DNA from: an uncultured Muribaculaceae bacterium | GTDB taxonomy: Bacteria > Bacteroidota > Bacteroidia > Bacteroidales > Muribaculaceae | Assembly: GCA_944320595.1 (NCBI GenBank) | Contig: CALUIB010000002.1 | Span: 62,001-126,000 of the forward strand | Direction of reading: 5' to 3' | DNA length: 64,000 nt | Notes under the pieces: model-generated | The model's input: the letters and a program-made list of their open reading frames with translations, nothing else | Databases searched by the model: none | Told to the model about the DNA's origin: nothing | Part shown: piece by piece, positions 36,767 to 46,533 of the stretch | Layout: every line of letters begins with the position of its first letter | Numbering within the stretch: position 1 is the stretch's first letter | Position numbers and translations under genes: made by a program

Positions 36767-37273
36767 TTACTTAATGCCTAATTTTGCCTTCACTTGCGGA
36801 GTCACATCCTCGGCACCTGCGCCCGAGTAAACTACAGCCGGTATCGACAAGTCATATATGAACGTGTAACCGCCCTCGGCACCAACGGCTTGAATGGCCT
36901 TCTGGATTTTGTCGGTTATGGGAGCTAACAATGTTTCTTGCTGTTTCTGAAGGTCTTGGGCAGCCATCTGCTGGAAGTTTTGTATCTTTTGCTGGTTTTC
37001 TTGCAATTCCTGCATACGGCGATCCTTTATCGACTGGGGCGTGGTGGGATCGAGTTCCTGGAACTCCTTGTATTTCTTTTCAAACTCCTGTTGCAGGTTG
37101 GTGAATTCGGTCTGATATTTTTCAGAAACAGATTGCAGCGTTGATTCAGCCGTTGCCTTGTCGGGCATCAAGTTGAAAATCTCTTGCGAATTGACTGTTC
37201 CGAATTTCAGTGTCTGTGCGGCAACGCACATGGGGAGAGCCACCAAGGCGGCCAATAAAAATCTCTTTATCAT
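36767..37273 (-). CDS. OmpH/Skp family chaperone, copy 2
   Basis: The 168-residue product has a signal peptide (MIKRFLLAALVALPMCVAAQ), an N-terminal TLKFGTVNSQEIFNLMPD strand and a long coiled coil (SEKYQTEFTNLQQEFEKKYKEF) before a C-terminal GGYTFIYDLSIPAVVYSG strand. This is the Skp layout: a periplasmic chaperone that carries unfolded outer-membrane proteins to BamA. Two Skp genes downstream of bamA are typical of Bacteroidetes. It begins 99 bases after copy 1. Confidence 0.93.
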   Translation of the reverse strand: MIKRFLLAALVALPMCVAAQTLKFGTVNSQEIFNLMPDKATAESTLQSVSEKYQTEFTNLQQEFEKKYKEFQELDPTTPQSIKDRRMQELQENQQKIQNFQQMAAQDLQKQQETLLAPITDKIQKAIQAVGAEGGYTFIYDLSIPAVVYSGAGAEDVTPQVKAKLGIK

Positions 37274-37372
37274 CTTTAATTTAAGTTTTTAATTTTCTGT
37301 GGAACAACGCCCGAATGTGCGTTTACGCCTGCAAAAATAACAAACTGTTTTGTTTTACACAAGTATTTGACA

Positions 37373-37888
37373 TTATTTGCCATAGCCGAGTTTCGACAGC
37401 ACCTCGTTGCTTATGTCGATGCGCGGCGACGCAAATACTATGCTTTGAGACGATGCCCGGTCGAAAATCACCTGGTAGCCGCGCTCCTCGCTCACCTTCT
37501 TGATGGCGGCATAAATGTCGTCTTGAATAGGCTTGATTAGTGACTGGCGCTTTTGGAACAATTCGCCCTCGGGGCCGAAGTATTTGTAGCGCAGTTCGGT
37601 GACTTCCTTCTCCTTGGTCACTATCTCTTCCTCTTTTGTTTTCTTCTGCTCGTCGGTTAGGAACACCATGTCGCTTTGGTAGTTCTTATACATATTCTCG
37701 GCTTCCTTGGCAAGGTCGTCAACCTCCTTCTGCCAACGCAGCGACACTTGGTTAAGCTGCTCATTGGCCATCTCGTAGGCTGGGATGTTCTTCAATATGT
37801 ATTCCATGTCAACCAACGCAAATTTTTGCGCCGACGCGCTCAAGCCGCACAACATGGCAGCGGCAATAGCTATTAAAAATTTTTTCAT
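37373..37888 (-). CDS. OmpH/Skp family chaperone, copy 1
   Basis: The 171-residue product starts at 37888 with MKKFLIAIAAAMLCGLSASAQKF. It has the LVDMEYILKNIPAYEMAN region, a coiled coil (RWQKEVDDLAKEAENMYKNYQ) and the C-terminal YQVIFDRASSQSIVFASPRIDIS. It is a periplasmic chaperone paralogous to its neighbour. A frame reaching 37960 adds residues without family similarity. It follows bamA across a 277-base repeat-rich gap. Confidence 0.93.
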   Translation of the reverse strand: MKKFLIAIAAAMLCGLSASAQKFALVDMEYILKNIPAYEMANEQLNQVSLRWQKEVDDLAKEAENMYKNYQSDMVFLTDEQKKTKEEEIVTKEKEVTELRYKYFGPEGELFQKRQSLIKPIQDDIYAAIKKVSEERGYQVIFDRASSQSIVFASPRIDISNEVLSKLGYGK

Positions 37889-38049
37889 ATCGGTATAAAT
37901 ATCTCTTTGTTTAACGACTGAAACGCCCAAAATCGGACGATTTACAGACATTTGACACAAAAATAGCGCAATAGTTTAGTTAACGGTCAATGATTTAATG
38001 ATAATTACAATTAATTAGGAAGTATATCAATTAGGAATTAGGTATGTGA

Positions 38050-38146
38050 AATTAGGAATGTGGAATGCGGAATTAGGAATTATTAATATCTTGAATTGGT
38101 GGCATACAATTCCACATTCCTAATACCGCATTCCACAATCCTAATT
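38050..38146. repeat. Imperfect 31-bp inverted repeat between bamA and ompH
   Basis: The arms at 38050-38080 (AATTAGGAATGTGGAATGCGG and on) and 38116-38146 are complementary at 29 of 31 positions, with a 35-base centre. AATTAGGAAT motifs also flank it on both sides. It might fold as a large hairpin in the bamA-ompH transcript. Confidence 0.75.
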
Positions 38147-38165
38147 ATTCATAATTCCTAATTGA

Positions 38166-40778
38166 TTAGAACTCCTGACCCAACACGAAGTGGAAGTGAC
38201 TACCGCCCTTCTCGCCAAACACGCTGTCGAAACCATACGCCCAGTCGATACCCATCATGCCCACCATAGGCAGGAAGATGCGCACACCGGCTCCGGCCGA
38301 ACGCTTGAGGTCAAACGGAGAGAAATCTTTTATGTCGGCCCACGCATTACCACCCTCGGCGAACACAAGCCCGTAGATGGTGGTGCTTGACTGCAACATG
38401 AACGGGAAGTGCAGCTCGACGGCAAAACGCGTGTAGGCGTAACCTTCGCTACCATACGGGGTCAATGCACCGTTATCGTAACCACGCAGGGCAATGGTTT
38501 CAGTCGCGTAGGTGTAGCTGCCCGACATACCGTCGCCACCCACATAGAATGTCTCGAACGGCGACTTCAAGTAGCGATTATAGCTGCCAAGCAATCCAAT
38601 GTCAGCACGGGTCATCAGCACCAGCGTCCACTTGCCATCGGGGTCGGTGAGCGGCGTGTAGGTGCGCGACTTAAACTTGAGTTTCCAGTATTCAATCCAC
38701 TCATACATCTGCTGGCGCGAGGCATCGGTGTTGGCCTCCGACAGTGCCTTCCAGTTTTTCTTGCCAAATAGCGAAGCTGGCGGAGTGGCCTGCAATTGCA
38801 GCGAGAACTGGCTGCCCCGGCGAGTATAGAGAGGGTTGTCGATGCTATTGCGGGCAAGTGTCAGCCCAAGCACAATGGCATTCGACGTACCGTTGTTCAT
38901 ATAGTAGAGGTAATCCCAATTCTTCAAGTAATACCACTGGTAGCTGAGTTCCGCCGTGAGCGTGAAGTAGTCGTCGGGCCAGTTCAATCGCTTGCCAAAT
39001 CCCACCGTTATGCCTGCCATCTGCAAGAACTTGTTGGGGTCGTATGAATCTTCATACTGGTATTGGTAGTAATCATCGTAAACTCCTCCGTACCCATACA
39101 TCCAGTTTCCATAACTGTTGGCCCAGGTGGAGTTATAGTAGTCGCTGTTGACACCCGTCTGGCGCGAATAGTAAGCCGACACCGACAATGAGTTAGGCCG
39201 CTTGCCGCCAAACCACGGGTCGAGGAACGACAGGCTGTAAGCCTGATAGTAACGGGCATTGGTCTGTGCCGAGATGGTGAACGTCTGGCCCTCGCCCTGC
39301 GGAATAATGCCTTTATATGACGACGGGTTGAACAGGTTCTTCATCGAGAAGTTAGTGAACTTCAGGCTCAAGCGGCCAATGATGCCCGTCTGCCCCCAGC
39401 CGGCCGAGAACTCTATCTGGTCGTTGGCCTTCGATTCAAGGTCAAACACTATGTCAACCGTGCCATTCTGCTCGTTTGGCTCGGGGCGTATGTCCATCGT
39501 CTCGGGGTTGAAGTGGCCAGTCTGCGCAATCATCTGAGCCGAGCGCATGAGGTCGCTCTTCGAGAACAGCTCGCCCGGGCGCACGTAAAGCTCGCGGCGC
39601 ACCACCTTTTCATATAGGCGGTCGTTACCGTTGATGGTCACCTTGTTGATGCGCGCCTGCGGACCTTCCATCATGCTAAGTTCCAGGTCGATGGAGTCTC
39701 CATGAATATTTTTCTCGATAGGAACAAGCTGGAAGAACAGGTAACCGCGGTCCATATAGAGGTTGGCAACGGCATCTTCGTCCTCGCTCGTGCGCTTGGT
39801 TATCATCTTTTGGTTATACACATCGCCGGGTTTCATGCCGAGCACCGCATCCAAGTAGGCCGACGGGAAAATGGTGTTTCCCACCCAGTTGATGCTCGAA
39901 ATATAATACTTCTGCCCCTCCTCGATGTGCAGGTACACGTCAACCTTCTTGTCGCTATAGTTCACCACGCTGTCGGCAATAATCTTGGCATCGCGGTAGC
40001 CCATCTCATTATATTTCTCTATGATACGGTTCTTGTCGTCCTCGTAATCCGACGTGACGAACTTCTTCTGGCTGAACAGCTTTATGAGGCTACGCTGCTC
40101 ATTGGTCTTCTTCATCACGCGCTTGAGCTTGCGGTCGCTTATAACCTCGTTGCCCTCGATGTAAATCTTGTGCACCTTTATCTTCTCATGCTTGTTGACG
40201 TTGATGTCCACAATCACCTCGTTCTCATTGTCGGGCAATGGGCGTTGCATCACATCCACGTCGGCATTCTTGAAACCCTTGGAGTCGAAATACTGGTCAA
40301 TGATTTGCTCGGCGCGGGCGGCAATGTTGGGCGTGAACTGGTTACCCTTCATCAAGCCCAGGCGCAATTGCAAGTCTTCGCGTTCCCCTTTCTTCACGCC
40401 GTTGTAATTAATCTCGGCAATACGCGGCTGCTGGCGCAACGCTATCTCAAGCCACACCTTGTCGCCATATATCTTGTCAACCTTGATTTGCACCTTCGAG
40501 AAAAGCCCTTGGCGCCAAAAACGCTTGGCCGCCGCGGTGATTTCCGCACCCGGGATTTCCACTTTTTGCCCTATGGCAAGACCCGAATAGCCTATTATTA
40601 TGTAGTCTTCGTAATTGTCCACGCCTGTGACCTTGATACCCGCTATCTCGTAGGTACGCGGCATCGATGAATAAACCACGTTGGGCGAATAGATGGTATC
40701 GTTGACCTGCCCGGCAACGCGCAGAGTGGCCGACGCAGTGACAAATGCAGCAATCAAAAGGAGTAGCTTTAAACGCAT
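38166..40778 (-). CDS. bamA: Outer membrane protein assembly factor BamA
   Basis: BamA inserts beta-barrel proteins in the outer membrane. The 870-residue product has a signal peptide (MRLKLLLLIAAFVTASATLRVAG), five POTRA-type domains from about 45 to 460 (for example HKIYIEGNEVISDRKLKRVMK, then YYISSINWVGNTIF), and a barrel of about 400 residues ending in phenylalanine (FHFVLGQEF), as required of barrel signals. The barrel holds the RGYDNG segment of family loop L6. uppS lies upstream and ompH downstream, the usual Bacteroidetes order. Confidence 0.96.
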   Translation of the reverse strand: MRLKLLLLIAAFVTASATLRVAGQVNDTIYSPNVVYSSMPRTYEIAGIKVTGVDNYEDYIIIGYSGLAIGQKVEIPGAEITAAAKRFWRQGLFSKVQIKVDKIYGDKVWLEIALRQQPRIAEINYNGVKKGEREDLQLRLGLMKGNQFTPNIAARAEQIIDQYFDSKGFKNADVDVMQRPLPDNENEVIVDINVNKHEKIKVHKIYIEGNEVISDRKLKRVMKKTNEQRSLIKLFSQKKFVTSDYEDDKNRIIEKYNEMGYRDAKIIADSVVNYSDKKVDVYLHIEEGQKYYISSINWVGNTIFPSAYLDAVLGMKPGDVYNQKMITKRTSEDEDAVANLYMDRGYLFFQLVPIEKNIHGDSIDLELSMMEGPQARINKVTINGNDRLYEKVVRRELYVRPGELFSKSDLMRSAQMIAQTGHFNPETMDIRPEPNEQNGTVDIVFDLESKANDQIEFSAGWGQTGIIGRLSLKFTNFSMKNLFNPSSYKGIIPQGEGQTFTISAQTNARYYQAYSLSFLDPWFGGKRPNSLSVSAYYSRQTGVNSDYYNSTWANSYGNWMYGYGGVYDDYYQYQYEDSYDPNKFLQMAGITVGFGKRLNWPDDYFTLTAELSYQWYYLKNWDYLYYMNNGTSNAIVLGLTLARNSIDNPLYTRRGSQFSLQLQATPPASLFGKKNWKALSEANTDASRQQMYEWIEYWKLKFKSRTYTPLTDPDGKWTLVLMTRADIGLLGSYNRYLKSPFETFYVGGDGMSGSYTYATETIALRGYDNGALTPYGSEGYAYTRFAVELHFPFMLQSSTTIYGLVFAEGGNAWADIKDFSPFDLKRSAGAGVRIFLPMVGMMGIDWAYGFDSVFGEKGGSHFHFVLGQEF

Positions 40779-40837
40779 GTCGTTGTATTGTATATAGGTA
40801 TGTATTTGATTCCTTTGTTATATCTTTAATATCCGTG

Positions 40838-41581
40838 TCATTTCGCCACCTGCTCGCTGGTCTTGCCGAAACGGCGTTCTCGGCACTGGTAGTCGATGAT
40901 GGCGCGGCAAAATTCTTCCTTGGTGAAGTCGGGCCAAAAGGTGTCGGTGAAATAAAGCTCGGCGTATGCAATCTGCCACAGCAGGAAGTTGCTGATGCGC
41001 AAATCGCCCGCCGTGCGAATGAGCAAGTCGGGGTCGGGGATGCCTTGCGTCGAAAGCCCTGCGGCAAATGTGGCATCGTCTATCTCCTCAGCCTTCAGCT
41101 CGCCGTCGCGCACTTGCACGGCAATCTTGCGGCAGGCCTCCACTATCTCCCACCGTGCCGAGTAGCTCAGGGCCAGGCACAGCGTCAGGCCAGTGCAGTG
41201 TGCCGTGTCGCTGATGCAGCGAGCAAGACGGTCGCGGGCAAACTGCGGCATACGCCCCGTGTCGCCAATCATCGTCAGGCGCACATTGTTCTTTATCAAG
41301 TCGGGCGTTTCGCGCTCTATCGCCACCACTATAAGGTTCATGAGCGCGTCAACCTCCTCCTTCGGGCGGTTCCAGTTCTCGGTCGAAAACGTGTAAAGCG
41401 TCAGGTAGCCGATGCCTATTTCCGAGGCAATTTCAGTAACCTTCCTCACGGTGTTCACACCCTCGATGTGCCCTTGCGAGCGGTCAAGGTTCCGCTGTTT
41501 GGCCCACCGTCCGTTGCCGTCCATTATTATAGCCACATGGCGCGGCAAGCGACTTTTATCTATATTGTCAACTATCGACAT
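40838..41581 (-). CDS. uppS: Undecaprenyl (isoprenyl) diphosphate synthase
   Basis: UppS makes the C55 lipid carrier of cell-wall and surface polysaccharides from FPP and IPP. The 247-residue product has the [14 protein letters not shown] motif with the catalytic aspartate near residue 21, [14 protein letters not shown] in the middle and [27 protein letters not shown] at the end. It lies between DUF6089 and bamA, all on one strand. Confidence 0.97.
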   Translation of the reverse strand: MSIVDNIDKSRLPRHVAIIMDGNGRWAKQRNLDRSQGHIEGVNTVRKVTEIASEIGIGYLTLYTFSTENWNRPKEEVDALMNLIVVAIERETPDLIKNNVRLTMIGDTGRMPQFARDRLARCISDTAHCTGLTLCLALSYSARWEIVEACRKIAVQVRDGELKAEEIDDATFAAGLSTQGIPDPDLLIRTAGDLRISNFLLWQIAYAELYFTDTFWPDFTKEEFCRAIIDYQCRERRFGKTSEQVAK

Positions 41582-41613
41582 CTTTACGTTTTTCTCGTCC
41601 TTTTTTACTTAAT

Positions 41614-42300
41614 TCAATCCACATAATGGCACACCTTGCAACGCTTGCCAAACTCATAGGTGACACTCACCATCAGCACCGAGTACCAGTCGGTGTTCTT
41701 GGCAAACGAGTGGCGTATGCCATTCAAGTCGGTCAACCCGTCGATGCCGTCGCCAAAGCTCTTGCGCATTGTGAACTCAAGTCCCAGGTTGAGCCGCTCC
41801 TTCCATTTGTATTTCACCCCCACACCCATAGGGAGGACTATTGCGAACGAGTTGCCGCTACCCGTATCGGGGGTCGCAAACACGCCGCCAAGCCCGACCG
41901 TCAGGTAAGGGGTGATGCGTTTCAAGTTCATATATTTCGACCCTATGCCGAAATTGAAAAAGTTAAATTCCATCTGCGCCCCGGCATCGTAGAGCGTGGA
42001 ATTGAACTCATATACCGCACCGCCTGGGTATGAAATCCCGTCGGAACTTCCTCCTATCGATGCCACCGTAAGGTTAGCCTTCAACGACCAGCGTCTGTCG
42101 ATGACATAGCGGAAAATGCCTCCAGCCGCCCACCCGGGGTGCTTCATCAGTTTGCCGCAGGCATCGCCTATGTATCCGCTCATGCCCACGCCGCCGCCCA
42201 CTTCGTAGCGGTAAGTTTCTTGCGCCAATGCCGACGGGGCCAACGCCGCGGCGGCCAATATAATTGCGATTATCCTCTTCAAAACAGCCATGCTATCCAT
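41614..42300 (-). CDS. DUF6089 outer-membrane beta-barrel protein
   Basis: The 228-residue product has a signal peptide (LKRIIAIILAAAALAPSALAQ) followed by alternating strands (YEVGGGVGMSGYIGDA, SLKANLTVASIGG, MNLKRITPYLTVGLGG) as in small eight-stranded barrels. DUF6089 proteins stand next to uppS and bamA in many Bacteroidales. The start could be at the second methionine (42291), which leads directly into the signal. Role unknown, perhaps envelope-related. Confidence 0.85.
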   Translation of the reverse strand: MDSMAVLKRIIAIILAAAALAPSALAQETYRYEVGGGVGMSGYIGDACGKLMKHPGWAAGGIFRYVIDRRWSLKANLTVASIGGSSDGISYPGGAVYEFNSTLYDAGAQMEFNFFNFGIGSKYMNLKRITPYLTVGLGGVFATPDTGSGNSFAIVLPMGVGVKYKWKERLNLGLEFTMRKSFGDGIDGLTDLNGIRHSFAKNTDWYSVLMVSVTYEFGKRCKVCHYVD

Positions 42301-42369
42301 TTTTATTAAGAATAACGCAATTCTGGCATTGAAAAGTATATCACTCCCACCGTGAGCGTTTGCAGCTTG

Positions 42370-43938
42370 TTAATAAACCGGCTTGTAGCTCAAGCGGTTC
42401 AGCAGGCCTCGCCACACGGTGTCGTGAGTATTGCCGCCCAAGTCCTCTCCGCCAAACAGGTAGATATATGGAACCTCCCACTCGGTAACCGGCGATATGC
42501 CGCTGCTGCGGGTTGCCAGCACTGCCTGCGGCAAGGCAGCCGGAACAGCCATGTTGAACCACACAGGCATCTCGGGCGATGGCATACTGCGCCACTTCAG
42601 CGCACCGTTTACAGCCGCAGCGGCGGCATCGGTCATAGTGGTGTTGAACACAAGCGCGTCGGCGCGATACACCTTGGGCATATATGCCGGCAGTTGCAGC
42701 AGGGAGTCGGCTATCGACCAGTGTACCCCCATGTCGCGCGACACATACATCGTATTCGACAATTCGCCGTCTTCGGTGCGTCCGCCCCAGGCCATGAGCG
42801 TGGGATAGGCTGTTACATCCCAGTTATCCTCGTTCACCGCGTATGTGGTGTAAAGAAGCATCGACATTCCTTCATGCCCGCCTATGCCATTGTTGCCAAG
42901 GATGCTCCAGCCGTTGCCGTCGTAGGCCCAGGCTCGGTCCACAAGTTCCGACGTGGCCGTAACGCCACCCATGCAGAATGCTATGGGCGACGAACCCCAT
43001 GAATTTTCATATATGGCAATATTCGACATTCCCGAAACGGGGAACCCGTCATCGACAGCCGCCGGGGCAAATCCTGCACGGCGTGGGTACTCGTCATGGC
43101 TATATGCGCCGTTACCGCCAGTCACGCCAAGCACACGGTCGGCATATCCGCCTATTATCGTGCTCCACGTCACGCCGCAGGCAGTCCAGTTTATGGCATC
43201 GGCCGAGGTGTACAGCTCGCCATCGTCGGCCGAAAGTATATAGAACGCGTCGCCTGCTGCCGCAAACGACCTCACATCGGGCGTGAACGGGAACATCACT
43301 TCCTGCTTAGTCCACACGGAGGCGGGAGAGTCGGCAGTTGCAAGCACGTAATAACCATCGTCGTTCATCAGGCAATACACATCGCCACCCTTCTCCACGG
43401 CCTTCTGCTTGGCCACCTTGCCATGCATCGACGGCAATGTGCTGTATGCCACGTCGCCCCATTGCAACGAGTCCGACTCCATCTTGTGCACGTTCACCTT
43501 CACGTCGTATGTGCGGTTGGTCACATAGTCGAGTGCCGTCACTTTTATTCTCACCTCGCCGGTAAAGTCGATGGTGTCTTCGTCGCTGTAGGCAAACGTG
43601 GTGTCGCGCATACGCTCGGCATTGCTTATCGACACTTCCACCGAGTGGCAGCTGGGATAAGACAATTTCACAAGCATACGCGATATGTCGGTACCCTTTG
43701 GCAGCGAGTCGGCGTTGTATATGCGGGCTTGTTGCAGGTCGATGGTGAAGAACACCGAGTCTAAATTGGCAAGTATGTCGCTGTTGTCAATCAGATTGAA
43801 CCCGGTGATTGCCGTGCTCGACTGCGTGTAGGTAGCCACCGACGTTTCCTGTTCCTCCTCCTCGTCGTCGTTACACGACACAGCGGTCAATGCAAGCACC
43901 GAGAACATAAGAATGTATAATAAAATCCTTTTTTCCAT
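42370..43938 (-). CDS. DUF6242 lipoprotein
   Basis: The 522-residue product begins with a lipoprotein signal (MEKRILLYILMFSVLALTAVSC) and an acidic EEEE linker. Residues about 40-150 form an Ig-like domain; the rest carries kelch-like repeats (DGYYVLATADSPASVW, DAFYILSADDGELYTSADAINW, TLMAWGGRTEDGELSNTMYVSRDMGVHW). This fits the DUF6242 family of Bacteroidales beta-propeller lipoproteins. It precedes the DUF6089 gene on the same strand across 69 bases. Function unknown. Confidence 0.8.
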   Translation of the reverse strand: MEKRILLYILMFSVLALTAVSCNDDEEEEQETSVATYTQSSTAITGFNLIDNSDILANLDSVFFTIDLQQARIYNADSLPKGTDISRMLVKLSYPSCHSVEVSISNAERMRDTTFAYSDEDTIDFTGEVRIKVTALDYVTNRTYDVKVNVHKMESDSLQWGDVAYSTLPSMHGKVAKQKAVEKGGDVYCLMNDDGYYVLATADSPASVWTKQEVMFPFTPDVRSFAAAGDAFYILSADDGELYTSADAINWTACGVTWSTIIGGYADRVLGVTGGNGAYSHDEYPRRAGFAPAAVDDGFPVSGMSNIAIYENSWGSSPIAFCMGGVTATSELVDRAWAYDGNGWSILGNNGIGGHEGMSMLLYTTYAVNEDNWDVTAYPTLMAWGGRTEDGELSNTMYVSRDMGVHWSIADSLLQLPAYMPKVYRADALVFNTTMTDAAAAAVNGALKWRSMPSPEMPVWFNMAVPAALPQAVLATRSSGISPVTEWEVPYIYLFGGEDLGGNTHDTVWRGLLNRLSYKPVY

Positions 43939-44031
43939 TCAATTCGATAGATTTTTGAATTTGCAAATTTAGCAACAAATTTGGTAAATAGTGCCTTGCA
44001 CAGTGTTTTTTACGCTTGTTTACACATATCG

Positions 44032-45078
44032 CTATACTTCGATGCAGGTTTTAACATCATTGACGAGTGTTGTTATGCTGTTTGCGCCATGCCATTCACT
44101 GGCCACCACGATGCCGCGCGGTGCCGCAGGGGCTGTAATTCCGCCGCCAAGCACCGTTGCCGCAGTCTCGATGCGGGCCTCATCCCACATCCCGGCTCCA
44201 AGCAACCCGTCAAGCACGCAGGCTCCACCTTCCACCATCAGGCTCGTTATGCCACGGCCATACAGGTCGGCAAGCCACGCCATGGGGGAAGAGGTGTCGA
44301 TGCGCACATATTCCACGCTCCCTTCCTTGCCGTCCTTCACATTATTATATATAAGCGTAGGCAGCTCATCGGTGAGCAGGCGGCTGCCAAGCGGCATAGA
44401 AAGCCGCCCGTCGAGCACCACGCGCAGCGGCTGCCTGGCGGCGCACCACCGGCGCACGGTGAGCGAAGGGTCGTCGGCTGCCACCGTGCCTGCCCCCACC
44501 AATATGGCATCGCAGCGCGACCGCTCACGATGCATCCACATCATCGTCACATCGGTCGAGAACACCACTTTCTCGCCCTCACGCCCCATGTAGCCGTCGG
44601 CACTCTGCGCCCACTTGAGCATTATATACGGGCGGCGGCAAGTATGGGCGGTTATAAAACGGCGGTTCAATGCTAGACATTCGTCGGCAAGCACACCGGT
44701 CACCACTTCGGCACCTGCATCACGCAGCATCTTCACTCCACGTCCGCTCACACGGGCAAACGGGTCGGTTATCCCCACCACCACCCGTGGAATGCGCTCG
44801 CGCACAAGCATCTCGGCGCAAGGCGGCGTCTTGCCGTAATGCGAACACGGCTCAAGCGTCACATACATGGTGCTGAGCGGCAGCAGCCGCTTGTCGGCCA
44901 CCGAATTGACAGCATTCACCTCGGCATGGGGGCCGCCCCACTGCCTGTGATACCCCTCGCCTATTATCTGGCCGTCGTGCACTATCACCGCCCCCACCAT
45001 GGGATTGGGCGACACGGCACCCTGCCCCAGCCGCGCAAGTTGCAATGCGCGGCGCATAAACCGTTCGTCGATTTCCAT
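44032..45078 (-). CDS. ribD: Bifunctional riboflavin biosynthesis deaminase/reductase RibD
   Basis: RibD deaminates and reduces the GTP-derived pyrimidine in riboflavin synthesis. The 348-residue product has the deaminase zinc site HAE at residues 51-53 and PCSHYGKTPPC soon after, then the reductase domain with MLKWAQSADGYMG, ILVGAGTVAADDPSLTVR and VEGGACVLDGLL. Length is usual. It is a single gene reading away from the tRNA-Gly promoter region. Confidence 0.96.
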   Translation of the reverse strand: MEIDERFMRRALQLARLGQGAVSPNPMVGAVIVHDGQIIGEGYHRQWGGPHAEVNAVNSVADKRLLPLSTMYVTLEPCSHYGKTPPCAEMLVRERIPRVVVGITDPFARVSGRGVKMLRDAGAEVVTGVLADECLALNRRFITAHTCRRPYIMLKWAQSADGYMGREGEKVVFSTDVTMMWMHRERSRCDAILVGAGTVAADDPSLTVRRWCAARQPLRVVLDGRLSMPLGSRLLTDELPTLIYNNVKDGKEGSVEYVRIDTSSPMAWLADLYGRGITSLMVEGGACVLDGLLGAGMWDEARIETAATVLGGGITAPAAPRGIVVASEWHGANSITTLVNDVKTCIEV

Positions 45079-45192
45079 ACTCGCTTACGAAAAATTTGCG
45101 CAGCGAAAATAGCAATATCCGCCGAACAATCCAAATTTGCGCCTCTATCGGCATTAACAGTCGTTAATTTCAGCAAATCACGCGCCCTAAAT

Positions 45193-45223
45193 TTTGCACT
45201 GCCGAAAAAACTACTTATCTTTG
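45193..45223 (+). promoter_or_regulatory. tRNA-Gly(CCC) promoter
   Basis: TTTG (45193-45196) and TATCTTTG (45216-45223) are 19 bases apart, an exact consensus pair. The tRNA 5' end is 31 bases downstream. Confidence 0.85.
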
Positions 45224-45254
45224 CACCACTTTCAGTAAAACAAAAAAGCAAGTT

Positions 45255-45330
45255 GCGGTAATAGCTCAGTTGGTAGAGTGGAAGCTTCCCAAGCTTCAGG
45301 TCGCGAGTTCGAGCCTCGTTTACCGCTCCA
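45255..45330 (+). tRNA. tRNA-Gly (CCC)
   Basis: The 76-base tRNA has acceptor GCGGTAA/TTACCGC, a TAGCTCAGTTGGTAGAG D-arm, anticodon stem GAAGC/GCTTC with loop TTCCCAA (anticodon CCC), and an encoded CCA. It stands at the edge of an AT-rich insert. Confidence 0.95.
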
Positions 45331-45340
45331 CAAGAGACAC

Positions 45341-45375
45341 GGCAGGGTCACCTTTTTGGCGACCCTGCCTGTTTT
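45341..45375 (+). terminator. Terminator of tRNA-Gly(CCC)
   Basis: GGCAGGGTC (45341-45349) pairs with GACCCTGCC (45361-45369) around an 11-base loop, followed by TGTTTT. Confidence 0.85.
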
Positions 45376-45493
45376 AATGGTTTCCGTGAGGAACGCACTC
45401 ACAATCTGCCTTTCTCGGAATTTTCATAATTTATGATGGTTAATTTTTATAGTTACATGAAACTGCTCATTTTTAACAATATAGCAAATTATT

Positions 45494-46531
45494 TTAGCAA
45501 TAGTCATCAATTCCATCTTCACCATCCCATTCTAAACCTTGGGCTAATGTAAAAGCCTTTCGTGCGCCCTGTTCCTCAAAGAATGTTTGTCCCTCGTGAA
45601 TATATTTATCACCTTCAAATGACACAGTAATCAAAGAGAATTTCTTGATGCCATCATCTGCATGGGTTTTGATTAAAAGGGAGTCCCCTTTCAAGGCGAA
45701 ATCGTCAATATAATGAGTGGAAAATTCATTCTTGGTAACGATAGCCCCTTTTTTAAGCATCTTGGAATATGTTTCCAATGGTTCTTCATCCCAACGAATT
45801 GGGCATAGCGGAAATTCTGTCGGTGTACGCCAATACTTTTGCATCGCAGTCGGTGACAGCGATACCGTCAGAACGTTTTGCGTGTATTCTACGGCAGAGG
45901 ATTCTGATTGGCTACTGGGTGCAGAACTGTACTCAGAAAATAGCTCCATGTGTTCATGGCGTTTGGTCGGTGTATAAATCCACTCGCCCATATTACCATT
46001 GCTTATGTTGTTTGGAACAGATGGTGTTTCCGCCCATAATTTCAAGCGTTCGTATGAAGCCTTAGCTTCCTCGGCGGAAACAGTCCGCATCCACGCAAAG
46101 TTTGGATTGTCATTGGCAAATTCCTGTATGATTGATGGGTCGTTTATAAATGTTTCAATACTTCCACATAGAAACTCTATTCTCTTTCTTGTAATAGGAT
46201 TTAGCAAGACATTCTCCAACTTTGTTAACCACCTTAGATTTTGAGGGCGATTGTTTCGTCTATTGGTGTCTATATGGTCAACAACATGCTGGGGTGTAGG
46301 TGGCTCTCCCAAGAAAGCATAGGCAACAATGCGATGTACTCTTTCGCCGCCAATAATCATATATCCAGTTTGTTCATTGGCTTTTCCGAACGTCCAAATA
46401 TCATCTTCTTTTCTCACTCTTTTGCCTATGCGAGAATGGCGCAATACTGCCCCATTGTCACGGACAGAGTAAGCTTCACCTTTATAGATGCAATCTTTAA
46501 CCTCCTTATAATCATCCAATAAGTTTTTCAT
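45494..46531 (-). CDS. HNH endonuclease-type protein
   Basis: The 345-residue product has an NUMOD-like start (DNGAVLRHSRIGKRV) and an HNH_3-type motif at about 66-107 (VHRIVAYAFLGEPP, HVVDHIDTNRRNNRPQNLRWLT) with the paired histidines and asparagines of homing-type HNH nucleases. The long C-terminal part (about 130-345) is unassigned. It is AT-rich compared with surrounding genes and starts 2 bases after the HTH-like gene, so it looks like part of a transferred unit beside a tRNA gene. Homing activity is inferred only. Confidence 0.75.
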   Translation of the reverse strand: MKNLLDDYKEVKDCIYKGEAYSVRDNGAVLRHSRIGKRVRKEDDIWTFGKANEQTGYMIIGGERVHRIVAYAFLGEPPTPQHVVDHIDTNRRNNRPQNLRWLTKLENVLLNPITRKRIEFLCGSIETFINDPSIIQEFANDNPNFAWMRTVSAEEAKASYERLKLWAETPSVPNNISNGNMGEWIYTPTKRHEHMELFSEYSSAPSSQSESSAVEYTQNVLTVSLSPTAMQKYWRTPTEFPLCPIRWDEEPLETYSKMLKKGAIVTKNEFSTHYIDDFALKGDSLLIKTHADDGIKKFSLITVSFEGDKYIHEGQTFFEEQGARKAFTLAQGLEWDGEDGIDDYC

Positions 46532-46533
46532 TG

